From: Promethearchaeota archaeon
Lineage (GTDB): Archaea; Asgardarchaeota; Lokiarchaeia; Sigynarchaeales; SOKP01
Assembly: GCA_019057775.1 (NCBI GenBank)
Contig: JAHLWT010000244.1
Coordinates: 1-24,049, forward strand
DNA length: 24,049 nt
Reading direction: 5' to 3'
The translations under genes were made by a program, and so were the position numbers. Position 1 is the stretch's first letter, and each line of letters opens with the position of its first letter. Of the stretch, positions 6,929 through 13,977 are shown piece by piece. The notes under the pieces are model-generated. The model was not told the DNA's origin and ran no database searches. It was given only the letters and a program-made list of their open reading frames with translations.

Positions 6929-8158
6929 ATGAGGGTAATAATGAAACATTTTCGCATCCTAACCTTATTTTCACTCTTAACAACTTTAATTTTGATTAAT
7001 TCTTGTATTTTTATCAATTTAATTGATGCTGATAATATTTACAATAAACAAGAAATAAATAATTTTGAAAATAATAAATTGAAATATTCCGAAATTTCGA
7101 GTAAAATCCATATTGATGGGAATTTGGGTTGGGTTGCCTTTGAAGCTGCGGGATTTTGTACAGGGAATGGTACGTATTCAGAACCGTATGTCATAGAAGA
7201 TTTGGAAATAGATGGTGGAGGTTCGGGAAGTTGCATCTTTATTGAAAATTCTGATGTGTACTTTAGGATAGAAAATTGCACAGTCTACAATGCAGGAGGA
7301 TTTAAAGGCAATAATAGTGCGGGAATCCGATTATTAAACGTTAATAATTCTCAATTAATTAATAACAATTGTTCTTCAAATGTGATAGGATTAAATCTCA
7401 AGTATAGTGACAATAACACCATCTTGGAAAATACAGTAAATTATAACTCTTGGATCGGTATATGTTTAAGAGATAGTGATGACAATATTATCTCTGGAAA
7501 CACCGTGAATAATAATACTAATTTTGGCATACATACCAATTTTTGTTTTTTAAACAATATTTCAACAAATGTTCTTAAAAATAACAATATAGTTGGGATA
7601 TATTCTTATGCTTGTAGTTATAACACCATTTCGGGAAACACGGTAAAAAATAATGGTTATGGGATATATTTAGCTTTTGATATTTATAACACCATATCGG
7701 GAAACATGGCAAATAATAATAGCTATGGGATATATTTTAATAGAGGTTTTTATAACACCATTTCGGGAAACATGGCAAATAATAATAGCTATGGGATATA
7801 TTTAATAGAAAGTGATTCCAGCACCATCTTGGGAAACACGGTAAATAGTAATAGTTATGGGATATATTCTAATACCTCTAGTTATAACACTATCTCGGGA
7901 AACACGGCAAATAATAATAGCTATGGGATATATTTAGAAGAAAGTATTTCCAACATCATCTCGGAAAACACTTTACTGAACAATGAACAATGCATCGCGG
8001 AAAAAAATTGTCGAGGAAATAAGTATAGTGATAATGGTTCTTGTACTTATGGTGAAGGTGATGAAAAACCAGCTATTCCTGGATATAATCTATTTTTTCT
8101 GTTTGGCATTCTTTCGATTGCTGTAATTTTTATATGTAAAAAACTTCATCAGCTCTAA
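6929..8158 (+). CDS. Secreted right-handed beta-helix protein, NosD-like
   Basis: This is a 409-residue surface protein. The N-terminus is a signal peptide (MKHFRILTLFSLLTTLILIN); the upstream ATG at 6929 and the one at 6941 are both possible starts. After a short linker come parallel beta-helix rungs of 22-23 residues with the pattern 'YNTISGNTVNNNSYGIYL', from about residue 120 to 350. This is the NosD/copper-binding and pectate-lyase-fold repeat. The last six rungs keep an exact 66-base spacing. The C-terminus has PAIPGYN, a membrane helix (LFFLFGILSIAVIFI) and KKLHQL, resembling PGF-CTERM-type archaeosortase sorting signals. It probably binds or modifies polysaccharide at the cell surface; no catalytic residues can be assigned. 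Its stop overlaps that of the convergent membrane gene. Confidence 0.85.
   Translation: MRVIMKHFRILTLFSLLTTLILINSCIFINLIDADNIYNKQEINNFENNKLKYSEISSKIHIDGNLGWVAFEAAGFCTGNGTYSEPYVIEDLEIDGGGSGSCIFIENSDVYFRIENCTVYNAGGFKGNNSAGIRLLNVNNSQLINNNCSSNVIGLNLKYSDNNTILENTVNYNSWIGICLRDSDDNIISGNTVNNNTNFGIHTNFCFLNNISTNVLKNNNIVGIYSYACSYNTISGNTVKNNGYGIYLAFDIYNTISGNMANNNSYGIYFNRGFYNTISGNMANNNSYGIYLIESDSSTILGNTVNSNSYGIYSNTSSYNTISGNTANNNSYGIYLEESISNIISENTLLNNEQCIAEKNCRGNKYSDNGSCTYGEGDEKPAIPGYNLFFLFGILSIAVIFICKKLHQL
7619..8014 (+). repeat. 66-base coding repeats in beta-helix gene
   Basis: Six successive 66-base units begin at 7619, 7685, 7751, 7817, 7883 and 7949, each encoding one 22-residue rung. AACACCAT, GGGAAACA and AATAATAGCTATGGGATATA recur almost unchanged at the DNA level. 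Such identity, including synonymous sites, suggests recent unit duplication and a potential for length variation. Confidence 0.85.
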
Positions 8159-8550
8159 ATTTCCTGTTTAGTATAATAGTAAATGTTTGCGACAATTAGG
8201 ATGATTAACAAGAAATTGTTAATCCATGTACTTATTAAAGATGTCATCGGGGCAGGAATAAGGATCAAACCTATAATATTTAGAATTAATATCGTTAATT
8301 GCCAAGTTATTAGTAACTCATAAATAATTCTTATTTGTTTCCATTCAGCTCTTTTAATTGATAATAAGGTAAAAATTGAAAGAATTAATTGTGTTCCTCC
8401 AAATAACCAAGAATAATATGGATCATAAAATGGCCATTGTGTAAGCGATAAATAGACATGTGAAATTGCTAGATATAAGAAAGCAAATATTAGGCCTATT
8501 ATCGCATTAATTAACAACAAGATTTTCAAACCTTTTGATATTTCTACCAT
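8155..8550 (-). CDS. Small four-helix membrane protein
   Basis: This 131-residue protein has four predicted membrane helices, at roughly 9-29, 46-64, 78-98 and 104-125, with short loops. The conserved-looking loop WPFYDPYYSWLFGGTQ links helices 1 and 2, and a basic segment (KRAEWKQIR) links 2 and 3. I do not recognise a named family; the layout resembles unnamed four-helix proteins common in Asgard genomes. Its stop codon overlaps the stop of the convergent beta-helix gene by two bases, and it lies 37 bases downstream of the beta-lactamase-like gene on the same strand, so the two may be cotranscribed. Confidence 0.7.
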   Translation of the reverse strand: MVEISKGLKILLLINAIIGLIFAFLYLAISHVYLSLTQWPFYDPYYSWLFGGTQLILSIFTLLSIKRAEWKQIRIIYELLITWQLTILILNIIGLILIPAPMTSLISTWINNFLLIILIVANIYYYTKQEI

Positions 8551-8587
8551 TATTTTATTATCTCATGTAATATTATTAGAATTTAAA

Positions 8588-9655
8588 CTACATTATTGCT
8601 GGAAAGATATAAGAATCAATTAAATAGTTATCAGAATTGTATTCTAAATCCATAGCGGTGAAAACTATAATTAACTCTTTCTTATAAAAAACATTAATAT
8701 GTTGTCCTCCATACCCACTTGCATGATATAAATCATCTTCAGGTCTAATCCACCATTGGTAGCCATAATTCACTATAATTTTTGAAGTGGTCGATGATCT
8801 AATCCAGCTTGATGAAATTATCCGCTTTCCCTCCCACATACCTTTTTTAAGAAATAAATATCCAATTTTTGCCATATCTCGTGGTTTAATCTTAAGACCA
8901 TTACCGCCTTGGGCTATTCCTTGTGGGTCTAACATCCAAATTGCATCCTTAATTGATAACGGCCCGAATAAGTATTTATTAGCAAAATCTAAAGTAGACA
9001 TATTAGTTGTTCTCTCTAATATTGCTGTTAATAAATATGAGGCACCTGTATTATAATTAAAAATAAGTCCCGGAGCAAAAATCATTGGTCTATCAAGCAC
9101 GAATTGAACCCAATCATAGCTTGCTCTCCATTCATGGGTAATTTTTCGGGGATCCGAATTAGGATAATTCTCTGGCCAGTGTAAACCCGTTGTCATAGTT
9201 AACAAGTGTTCAATTGTCATAGATTCCTTTTGAGGATCAAGATTAGAAATATTTTTATCAGGGAAAAAATCCAGAACTAATTCATTTACACCATCTATAA
9301 AACCCTTATCAATTGCAATTCCTATTAAAGCAGATGTAATACTTTTAGAAGCTGAATATAATCGAAAAAGAGTATTTTTATTATAGTTACCTGCATACCA
9401 TCCGGTTACGATAAAACCATCTCTTATTACTATTATGCTATAAACGTTATAATTGTGATTTTCAACATCATTAATCATATCATCCAATACATCTGAGTCC
9501 ATATGTACTAATTCGGGAGTGATACTTGTCCAATACTCACCTGAATTTAATCTCGTAATGAGAAGCCCTCCTGGTAGAATCCCCGCTATTCCAAGAATTA
9601 AAGCTACAAATGGAAGACTTATCCGTACAAATTTATTCTTGCCTTTTCTTGACAT
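8588..9655 (-). CDS. Membrane-anchored class C beta-lactamase-like hydrolase
   Basis: This is a 355-residue serine hydrolase of the beta-lactamase/penicillin-binding family. Residues 11-34 form an N-terminal anchor after a basic start (MSRKGKNK). The catalytic SxxK is SASK, with S101 and K104. The second motif is Y201-N-T-G in FNYNTGASYLL, and the third is HASG in YHASGYGGQ. The Y-N-T-G form is common in esterase and 6-aminohexanoate-dimer-hydrolase relatives, so this is probably an esterase, amidase or peptidase rather than an antibiotic-resistance enzyme. The catalytic domain should lie outside the cell. Length is typical. It is followed 37 bases later by the small membrane gene. Confidence 0.88.
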   Translation of the reverse strand: MSRKGKNKFVRISLPFVALILGIAGILPGGLLITRLNSGEYWTSITPELVHMDSDVLDDMINDVENHNYNVYSIIVIRDGFIVTGWYAGNYNKNTLFRLYSASKSITSALIGIAIDKGFIDGVNELVLDFFPDKNISNLDPQKESMTIEHLLTMTTGLHWPENYPNSDPRKITHEWRASYDWVQFVLDRPMIFAPGLIFNYNTGASYLLTAILERTTNMSTLDFANKYLFGPLSIKDAIWMLDPQGIAQGGNGLKIKPRDMAKIGYLFLKKGMWEGKRIISSSWIRSSTTSKIIVNYGYQWWIRPEDDLYHASGYGGQHINVFYKKELIIVFTAMDLEYNSDNYLIDSYIFPAIM

Positions 9656-10191
9656 TTCAGATATATCTCAGGAGTTTAATTAGTAGTATTGGAGTAACCC
9701 AAATTTATAAGATGATGAGAATGAAGACTAGAATGAATATAAATATGAAATTCTTTTTCACATATAAGCCTTTTGACTTTTATGTCTAACATAATGAATT
9801 TTCATCATAGAGCAAAGAATAGATGATTTTTTAATACTTAGGACATATCCCTTTTTAAAATAAGATTTTTGGGTTTTATTTATATGCACATTCAGGTCTC
9901 TTGTCATCTAAAATTTTTTCTAGGGAATTTTCATTGAAATCAGACTCTGAATTTACCTTTCCAACTCAATTTCAAAGAAAACTGGTAAAAAAAGTCAGTT
10001 TTTCATGAAGTTTTGTTTAGCTTCTTTATATTGCGAAATGAATTTTGAAAGAGTGTTACCAAAACCTCCACGGATGCGCCTTAAGTAATATAATTGTAGA
10101 ATACTTAAAAAGGTTCTGACAAAAAAGTTAAATACATAAATCTAATACCAATTTACTATCATCCAAAAACTAACTTAAAATTGTATGGAAC
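9656..10191. other. Intergenic region with repeat
   Basis: I see no gene in these 536 bases. They hold the third twin-palindrome repeat (9929-9957). The segment CTTAAAAAGGT near 10104 recurs near 11482 in the other flank of the C45 hydrolase gene, so both flanks share related sequence. A TATA-like AGTTAAATACATAAAT is at 10127-10140, which would give the downstream gene a leader of about 30 bases. Confidence 0.5.
9929..9957 (+). repeat. Twin-palindrome repeat, copy 3
   Basis: This is an exact copy of the 29-base core, followed by TTTCC. It lies about 235 bases before the C45 hydrolase gene. Confidence 0.9.
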
Positions 10192-11343
10192 ATGATTTTT
10201 TTAGAAACTGAAGGATCTGCTTATGAAAGAGGGAAAATTCACGGAGAAGCGCTTAAGAAACATATTCCTATAATGATGTATGAGCATATTACTCGTCATT
10301 TTGGTTTTACGTCATATGATCTCTTCGCTAAAGATATTTTAGATAAGACGAATTTTCTTTCGATTGCCAAGAAATGGACTCCAGATTTGATTGACGAGAT
10401 ACAAGGAATTGCTGATGGGGCAAAATTTGATTTCGACAGCATCTTTGTCAGACAATTAATCGAAGAAATGGGGTGGTATTGGATCCTGCGAGCAAGTACA
10501 GAAAATTTGCAAAAATTAAAGGATGACTTCAAGACGACTACGAGTCAGCAATGTACTGCATTAGGAGTTTTCGATCAAACCCAAGATTATCCAATAATTG
10601 CTCAAAATGCAGATAATTCAATTGGTTGGGTTGGAGTAGAAACATTAATCCACGCAAAAGATCCTGAAAGTTCAATGGAATGGTATCATATAGGTTATCC
10701 CGGATTAATTGGAATATATGGAATGAATAATTGTTCCGTGGGAGCGTGCTTGAATGCGATGAGTCCTAGTCTAAAGAAAAATTTAAACGGACTAGGCGCG
10801 CTCTTTGTTTCCCGACTCATATTGAATCAGAAGTCTCTTAAGGATGCAATCGATATCATTAAAAAACTACCTCATGCTTCAGGGGTCAATTATCTCATTG
10901 GAGATGGGACTAGTATTGTTGATTATGAATGCTCACCTAACCAAGTTAAGCAATTTCTTCCATATCAAGGTTCTACTCGCGTCTATCATACTAATCACCC
11001 GATAGAAAATACAGATTTAGATGATGAATATTTAACACTTCTTAATAAGATTAATTTTTACGGGGAATACGGACCTAAAAAGAAAAGATTAGATACTGAA
11101 GCACGGTTAGATTTATTAAAACACTATTTACAGGAAAATTCAAGGTCGATAACTGTTGAAATGATCAAAAAAATCTTAAGCTCTCACGATGTGAAAGAGC
11201 ATCCTATATGTCGTCATGACCTTCCGAGTGGAGCATATACAAACATGGGTCTTATCATGGAACTATCTAAACCTCCTAAATTGCATATCTCATTCGGAGC
11301 TCCTTGCAAGACAGAGTTCTCTTTATATGAATTTTCACAGTGA
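10192..11343 (+). CDS. C45-family Ntn hydrolase (acyltransferase-like)
   Basis: This 383-residue protein belongs to the acyl-CoA:6-aminopenicillanate acyltransferase / peptidase C45 group. The N-terminus has the family opening (EGSAYERGKIHGEAL, residues 7-21). The probable self-cleavage site and nucleophile is C121 in SQQCTALG, followed by the ADNSIGW segment that shapes the pocket. Cleavage would release a propeptide of about 120 residues and expose Cys as the N-terminal nucleophile. Known relatives hydrolyse or transfer acyl groups on amides and peptides; in archaea the substrate is unknown. No signal peptide is seen. Both flanks contain twin-palindrome repeats (copies 3 and 4). The ATG at 10192 gives the full family N-terminus. 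Confidence 0.85.
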   Translation: MIFLETEGSAYERGKIHGEALKKHIPIMMYEHITRHFGFTSYDLFAKDILDKTNFLSIAKKWTPDLIDEIQGIADGAKFDFDSIFVRQLIEEMGWYWILRASTENLQKLKDDFKTTTSQQCTALGVFDQTQDYPIIAQNADNSIGWVGVETLIHAKDPESSMEWYHIGYPGLIGIYGMNNCSVGACLNAMSPSLKKNLNGLGALFVSRLILNQKSLKDAIDIIKKLPHASGVNYLIGDGTSIVDYECSPNQVKQFLPYQGSTRVYHTNHPIENTDLDDEYLTLLNKINFYGEYGPKKKRLDTEARLDLLKHYLQENSRSITVEMIKKILSSHDVKEHPICRHDLPSGAYTNMGLIMELSKPPKLHISFGAPCKTEFSLYEFSQ

Positions 11344-11405
11344 AAAACCTTCTCACCAATATTTATCTAAATTAAAAGATATATTAAAATGAAAATTCTA
11401 TGAAG

Positions 11406-11434
11406 TTTCATTGAAATCAGACTCTGAATTTACC
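11406..11434 (+). repeat. Twin-palindrome repeat, copy 4
   Basis: This exact 29-base core begins 62 bases after the C45 hydrolase stop. It is followed after seven bases by the first GC-rich element, the only place where the two repeat families touch. Confidence 0.9.
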
Positions 11435-11441
11435 ATTCAAT

Positions 11442-11460
11442 TTAGGAGGGGGCACCACGG
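11442..11460 (+). repeat. GC-rich element, copy 1 (short)
   Basis: TTAGGAGGGGGCACCACGG, shared with 12080-12113 and with the complement of 22451-22485. This copy lacks the following GGGAGGGAG part. Its GC content stands out sharply against the surroundings. Confidence 0.85.
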
Positions 11461-11540
11461 CAGTAATGATCCGCTCCAGAAGTCTTAAAAAGGTGTGCAA
11501 AAAAAAAGATATTATTGGTTTTAAAAAATTTAATATGATT

Positions 11541-11828
11541 TCATCTACTCGCCCAATCGGAGAACCCTAATATCTTACCACAAAAAGGACAATGCCACAG
11601 TTTTTGAGAACCATAAAATTCACCTTTAAATGCTCTAGCTCTCTTACGACCCTTTTTATCTAATCTGGTTGTATAAAAATCACTCAAATGAAGTTCTTTC
11701 TCGCAATATGGACATAGTGGCTTTAAAAGAGGATGTAATTTATAATCATATCCGCATTTAGAGCAACTTTCATCATCGATATATATAAGATAGTTACATT
11801 CTACGCAATATCTATTAAAATAAGGCAT
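11541..11828 (-). CDS. Double zinc-ribbon protein
   Basis: This 95-residue protein has four CxxC pairs: C8/C11, C22/C25, C39/C42 and C80/C83. They probably form two zinc ribbons, one from the first two pairs and one from the last two, joined by a basic stretch (KKGRKRARAFK, 58-68). I recognise no named family. The basic linker would suit nucleic-acid binding, and such proteins are often transcription- or translation-associated, but that is inference. A TATA-like box at 11844-11853 on the minus strand lies about 20 bases before the ATG, suggesting a leaderless or nearly leaderless message. Confidence 0.75.
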   Translation of the reverse strand: MPYFNRYCVECNYLIYIDDESCSKCGYDYKLHPLLKPLCPYCEKELHLSDFYTTRLDKKGRKRARAFKGEFYGSQKLWHCPFCGKILGFSDWASR

Positions 11829-12163
11829 AAATCATTCATCTCAGTTTATATTTGTAAATTTCTAGATATAACAAGTAAGTGCTAGGTAATCTTAATTTTT
11901 ATTTTTAACTTTATTTTTAAAGTTTTTAGGAAAGATGTGGATCGGTAGTAAGTATATTGAATGTGCTTATGGTTGGGGTACTATTATTGCTATTCTTAAT
12001 AAAAAAGGATTGAACATTTTTTCAAGCTCATTTTTTCATCACTGAATTTTGGATCCACCCAAAAATTATTGATTACTTCTTAGGAGGGGCACCACGGGGG
12101 AGGGAGTAAATAGAGAGAGAAAAAAAAATTATACAAACATGAGCAGAGAATTCACTGCAAAAC
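11829..12163. other. Intergenic region
   Basis: No convincing gene is seen. A 36-residue plus-strand frame (ATG at 11935, stop at 12043-12045) starts after an AGGAAAG-like sequence and reads MWIGSKYIECAYGW, but it is too short to call. The second GC-rich element is at 12080-12113. Confidence 0.4.
12080..12113 (+). repeat. GC-rich element, copy 2
   Basis: The sequence runs TTAGGAGGGGCACCACGG then GGGAGGGAG and TAAATAG. It closely matches the complement of 22451-22485. Runs of G suggest a possible G-quadruplex. It lies 50 bases beyond the 3' end of a minus-strand gene remnant. Confidence 0.85.
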
Positions 12164-12358
12164 TTATTGAGTAAAAATCTCATTGATTACAGTTTTAAGA
12201 GCAGGTGGCTTATCAAACTCTAACATTTCGCTTGTTTTAACTGACTTATTTAAAGCCTGCCATATCTCCGAATTCTCTTTTATGGCTTCGGTAAATCGTA
12301 TCAATTTCTGTAAGGCAGGATATGATTGTCCTTTAATGACATACCACGTTAAAAATTT
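12164..12358 (-). pseudogene. C-terminal remnant of an unknown gene
   Basis: The minus strand is open for 64 codons and reads as ordinary globular protein: FLTWYVIKGQSYPALQKL, then FTEAIKENSEIWQALNKS and MLEFDKPPALKTVINEIF. It has alternating amphipathic helices and no suitable start codon; a stop lies just upstream of KFLTW. The base composition is less AT-rich than the flanking DNA. I take it as the 3' end of a gene whose 5' part has been lost, perhaps a transposase-type or phage gene, but I cannot identify the family. The plus-strand frame over the same bases is its shadow. Confidence 0.55.
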
Positions 12359-12440
12359 TCAATTATTGAATGTCTTAGATTTTAATAATTTACATAAATA
12401 TTCTATTTATATTCGTAATATTAGTAATACTAGTCAAAAT

Positions 12441-12448
12441 ATATAAAA
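12441..12448 (+). promoter_or_regulatory. TATA box of racemase-family gene
   Basis: ATATAAAA is centred about 33 bases before the ATG at 12477, predicting a start of transcription a few bases upstream of the gene. Confidence 0.55.
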
Positions 12449-12476
12449 CCAACTAGAACAAAGAGAAGATAAAATT

Positions 12477-13559
12477 ATGCAAATAGTAGAGGTTAAGACG
12501 CATTTATTGGAGTTGGGTATTAAGGTCAAAATTGGATCTATGCCAACATTTAAGAATTCTGGGACATATACTCAGATAATTACCGACGAGGGTATTGATG
12601 GATGGGCCTTAAGTCATTGGGCTCCATCCGATGCGGCACAAAAGAGGTTTATCGACGATTTTCTTGGAAAATTGTTGCTTAAAAAGGATCCATTCATGAC
12701 GGATGCGATATACAATGAAATTTATAATTCGTCAAATAGGATAATGTATGGAATACCCCAAGCTACGAGTGCAGTTCAAGTTGCATTATGGGACATAATC
12801 GGTAAGGCTACGAAGCAACCTATTTATAAGTTATTAGGGGCTCGAAAAAACAAAGTCCAAGCTTACGCATCATTATCTAAGACAGATAATCCAAAAGCTG
12901 CAGTGGGTTTAGTGCAATATGTTGTAGAGGTGGGGGGATTCAAAGCCGTCAAGTTAAGGATTGGACAAGGATTTAAAAAGGATGAGGCGCTTATTGGAGC
13001 TGTAAAAGATACATTTCCAGATATAGAAATAATGGTAGATGCAAATTCCGCTTATACTTCAGTAATTGAAGCTTTAAAGGTGGTAAAGAGCTGTGAAAAG
13101 TATGGACTTACATGGTTAGAAGAACCTCTCCCTTCTGATAATCTTAATGGTCTTGCTAGATTAAGAGAGCTTTCGTCAATTCCTATAGCCGGCGGTGAAA
13201 ACGATATGGGAATTTTCCGATTTGAAGATATACTCTCAAGGGGAAGCTATGATATCGTTCAGCCAGATGTTACTCGTAGCGGAGGTTTTTTGGAACTTAA
13301 GAAAATCGATGCTATGTCGGAAGTGAAGGGTATTCACTGTATTCCACATATATGGGGCTACGGTCACATACTGGCTGCGAATCTACACTTCATAATGGCT
13401 TCACGATGTGAATTTTGTGAATTTCCTATCTATCCCGAGCAGTTCCAAATGCTTGAAGAGCCCATCAGGGCAGAAAAGGGAATAGTCTCTGCATTGGAGA
13501 AACCTGGATTAGGTGTGGAAATAAATAAGGAAATGTTTGAGAGATATAAAATTGCCTAA
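12477..13559 (+). CDS. Enolase-superfamily enzyme, mandelate racemase subgroup
   Basis: This 360-residue cytoplasmic enzyme has the complete mandelate racemase/muconate lactonizing enzyme fold. The K-x-R base motif is K159-L-R161. The magnesium ligands are D188 (MVDAN), E215 (WLEEP) and E241 (GGEND). On the other face, D264 (VQPD) and H291 (IPHIWG) form the His-Asp dyad of the mandelate racemase subgroup, and no catalytic lysine of the MLE subgroup is present. It should abstract a proton next to a carboxylate, acting as a racemase or acid-sugar dehydratase; the substrate cannot be read. No sugar-pathway genes sit next to it. A TATA box and an ATG at the expected N-terminus support the start, and T tracts follow the stop. 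Confidence 0.9.
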   Translation: MQIVEVKTHLLELGIKVKIGSMPTFKNSGTYTQIITDEGIDGWALSHWAPSDAAQKRFIDDFLGKLLLKKDPFMTDAIYNEIYNSSNRIMYGIPQATSAVQVALWDIIGKATKQPIYKLLGARKNKVQAYASLSKTDNPKAAVGLVQYVVEVGGFKAVKLRIGQGFKKDEALIGAVKDTFPDIEIMVDANSAYTSVIEALKVVKSCEKYGLTWLEEPLPSDNLNGLARLRELSSIPIAGGENDMGIFRFEDILSRGSYDIVQPDVTRSGGFLELKKIDAMSEVKGIHCIPHIWGYGHILAANLHFIMASRCEFCEFPIYPEQFQMLEEPIRAEKGIVSALEKPGLGVEINKEMFERYKIA

Positions 13560-13582
13560 GTTTTTTCCTTTTTAATTTTTTT
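13560..13582 (+). terminator. Oligo-T terminator after racemase-family gene
   Basis: Three closely spaced T tracts (6, 5 and 7 T) directly follow the stop codon, as expected for intrinsic archaeal termination. Confidence 0.5.
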
Positions 13583-13947
13583 AAGAGAATTAATGAGAAT
13601 TATTAAAATTTAGAAATTAAAAAGAAATTTATTTCATTTCCTTTAATATTTTTAAAACTCATAATACTTTAATCCTTAGATTTTAGTGAAAATGCTCAAT
13701 CAAGTTAATAAAATATGGCAGGATTAGATATGATATATGATGCCCAAGGTTGTACGGATTAAACATAAGGAAGAAAAGGTTCCTTAAAAGCCTTTAGTAC
13801 TATAATTTCGATTTAAGATTTTTTTGTCTTTTCCATGAAATTTTCATTGAAATCAGACTCTGAATTTACCTTTCAGATGATTTTTGATTTAAATATAATG
13901 ATTTTAAAACTATTGATATTAAAACAAAATTCTTCATATTAGTGTTG
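13583..13947. other. Intergenic region before ATPase gene
   Basis: No gene is seen. The only distinct structure is twin-palindrome copy 5, preceded by a stretch (TTTTTTTGTCTTT, then ATGAAAT) that resembles the left part of the 148-base segment with an internal deletion. Confidence 0.5.
13842..13870 (+). repeat. Twin-palindrome repeat, copy 5
   Basis: This exact 29-base core is followed by TTTCAGATGATTTT, similar to the bases after copy 1 (TTCAAGATGATT). That shows the repeat unit extends beyond the core. It lies about 80 bases before the ATPase promoter. Confidence 0.9.
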
Positions 13948-13954
13948 TTTAAAA
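13948..13954 (+). promoter_or_regulatory. TATA box of ATPase gene
   Basis: TTTAAAA is centred 27 bases before the ATG at 13978. This favours that ATG over the TTG three bases earlier and indicates a leaderless message. Confidence 0.55.
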
Positions 13955-13977
13955 CGATAACATCCTAAATTTTATTG

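Noticed and set aside
8588..9655. True beta-lactamase conferring antibiotic resistance
   Set aside because: The Y-N-T-G second motif and membrane anchor fit esterase or peptidase relatives better, and nothing links it to resistance.
12183..12446. 87-residue plus-strand frame starting with TTG
   Set aside because: Its composition is poor, and the minus strand over the same bases reads as clear protein, so it is a shadow of the remnant at 12164-12358.
3019..13870. CRISPR array made from the 29-base repeat
   Set aside because: The copies are one to four kilobases apart with genes between them, not spaced by short unique spacers, and no cas gene is visible.
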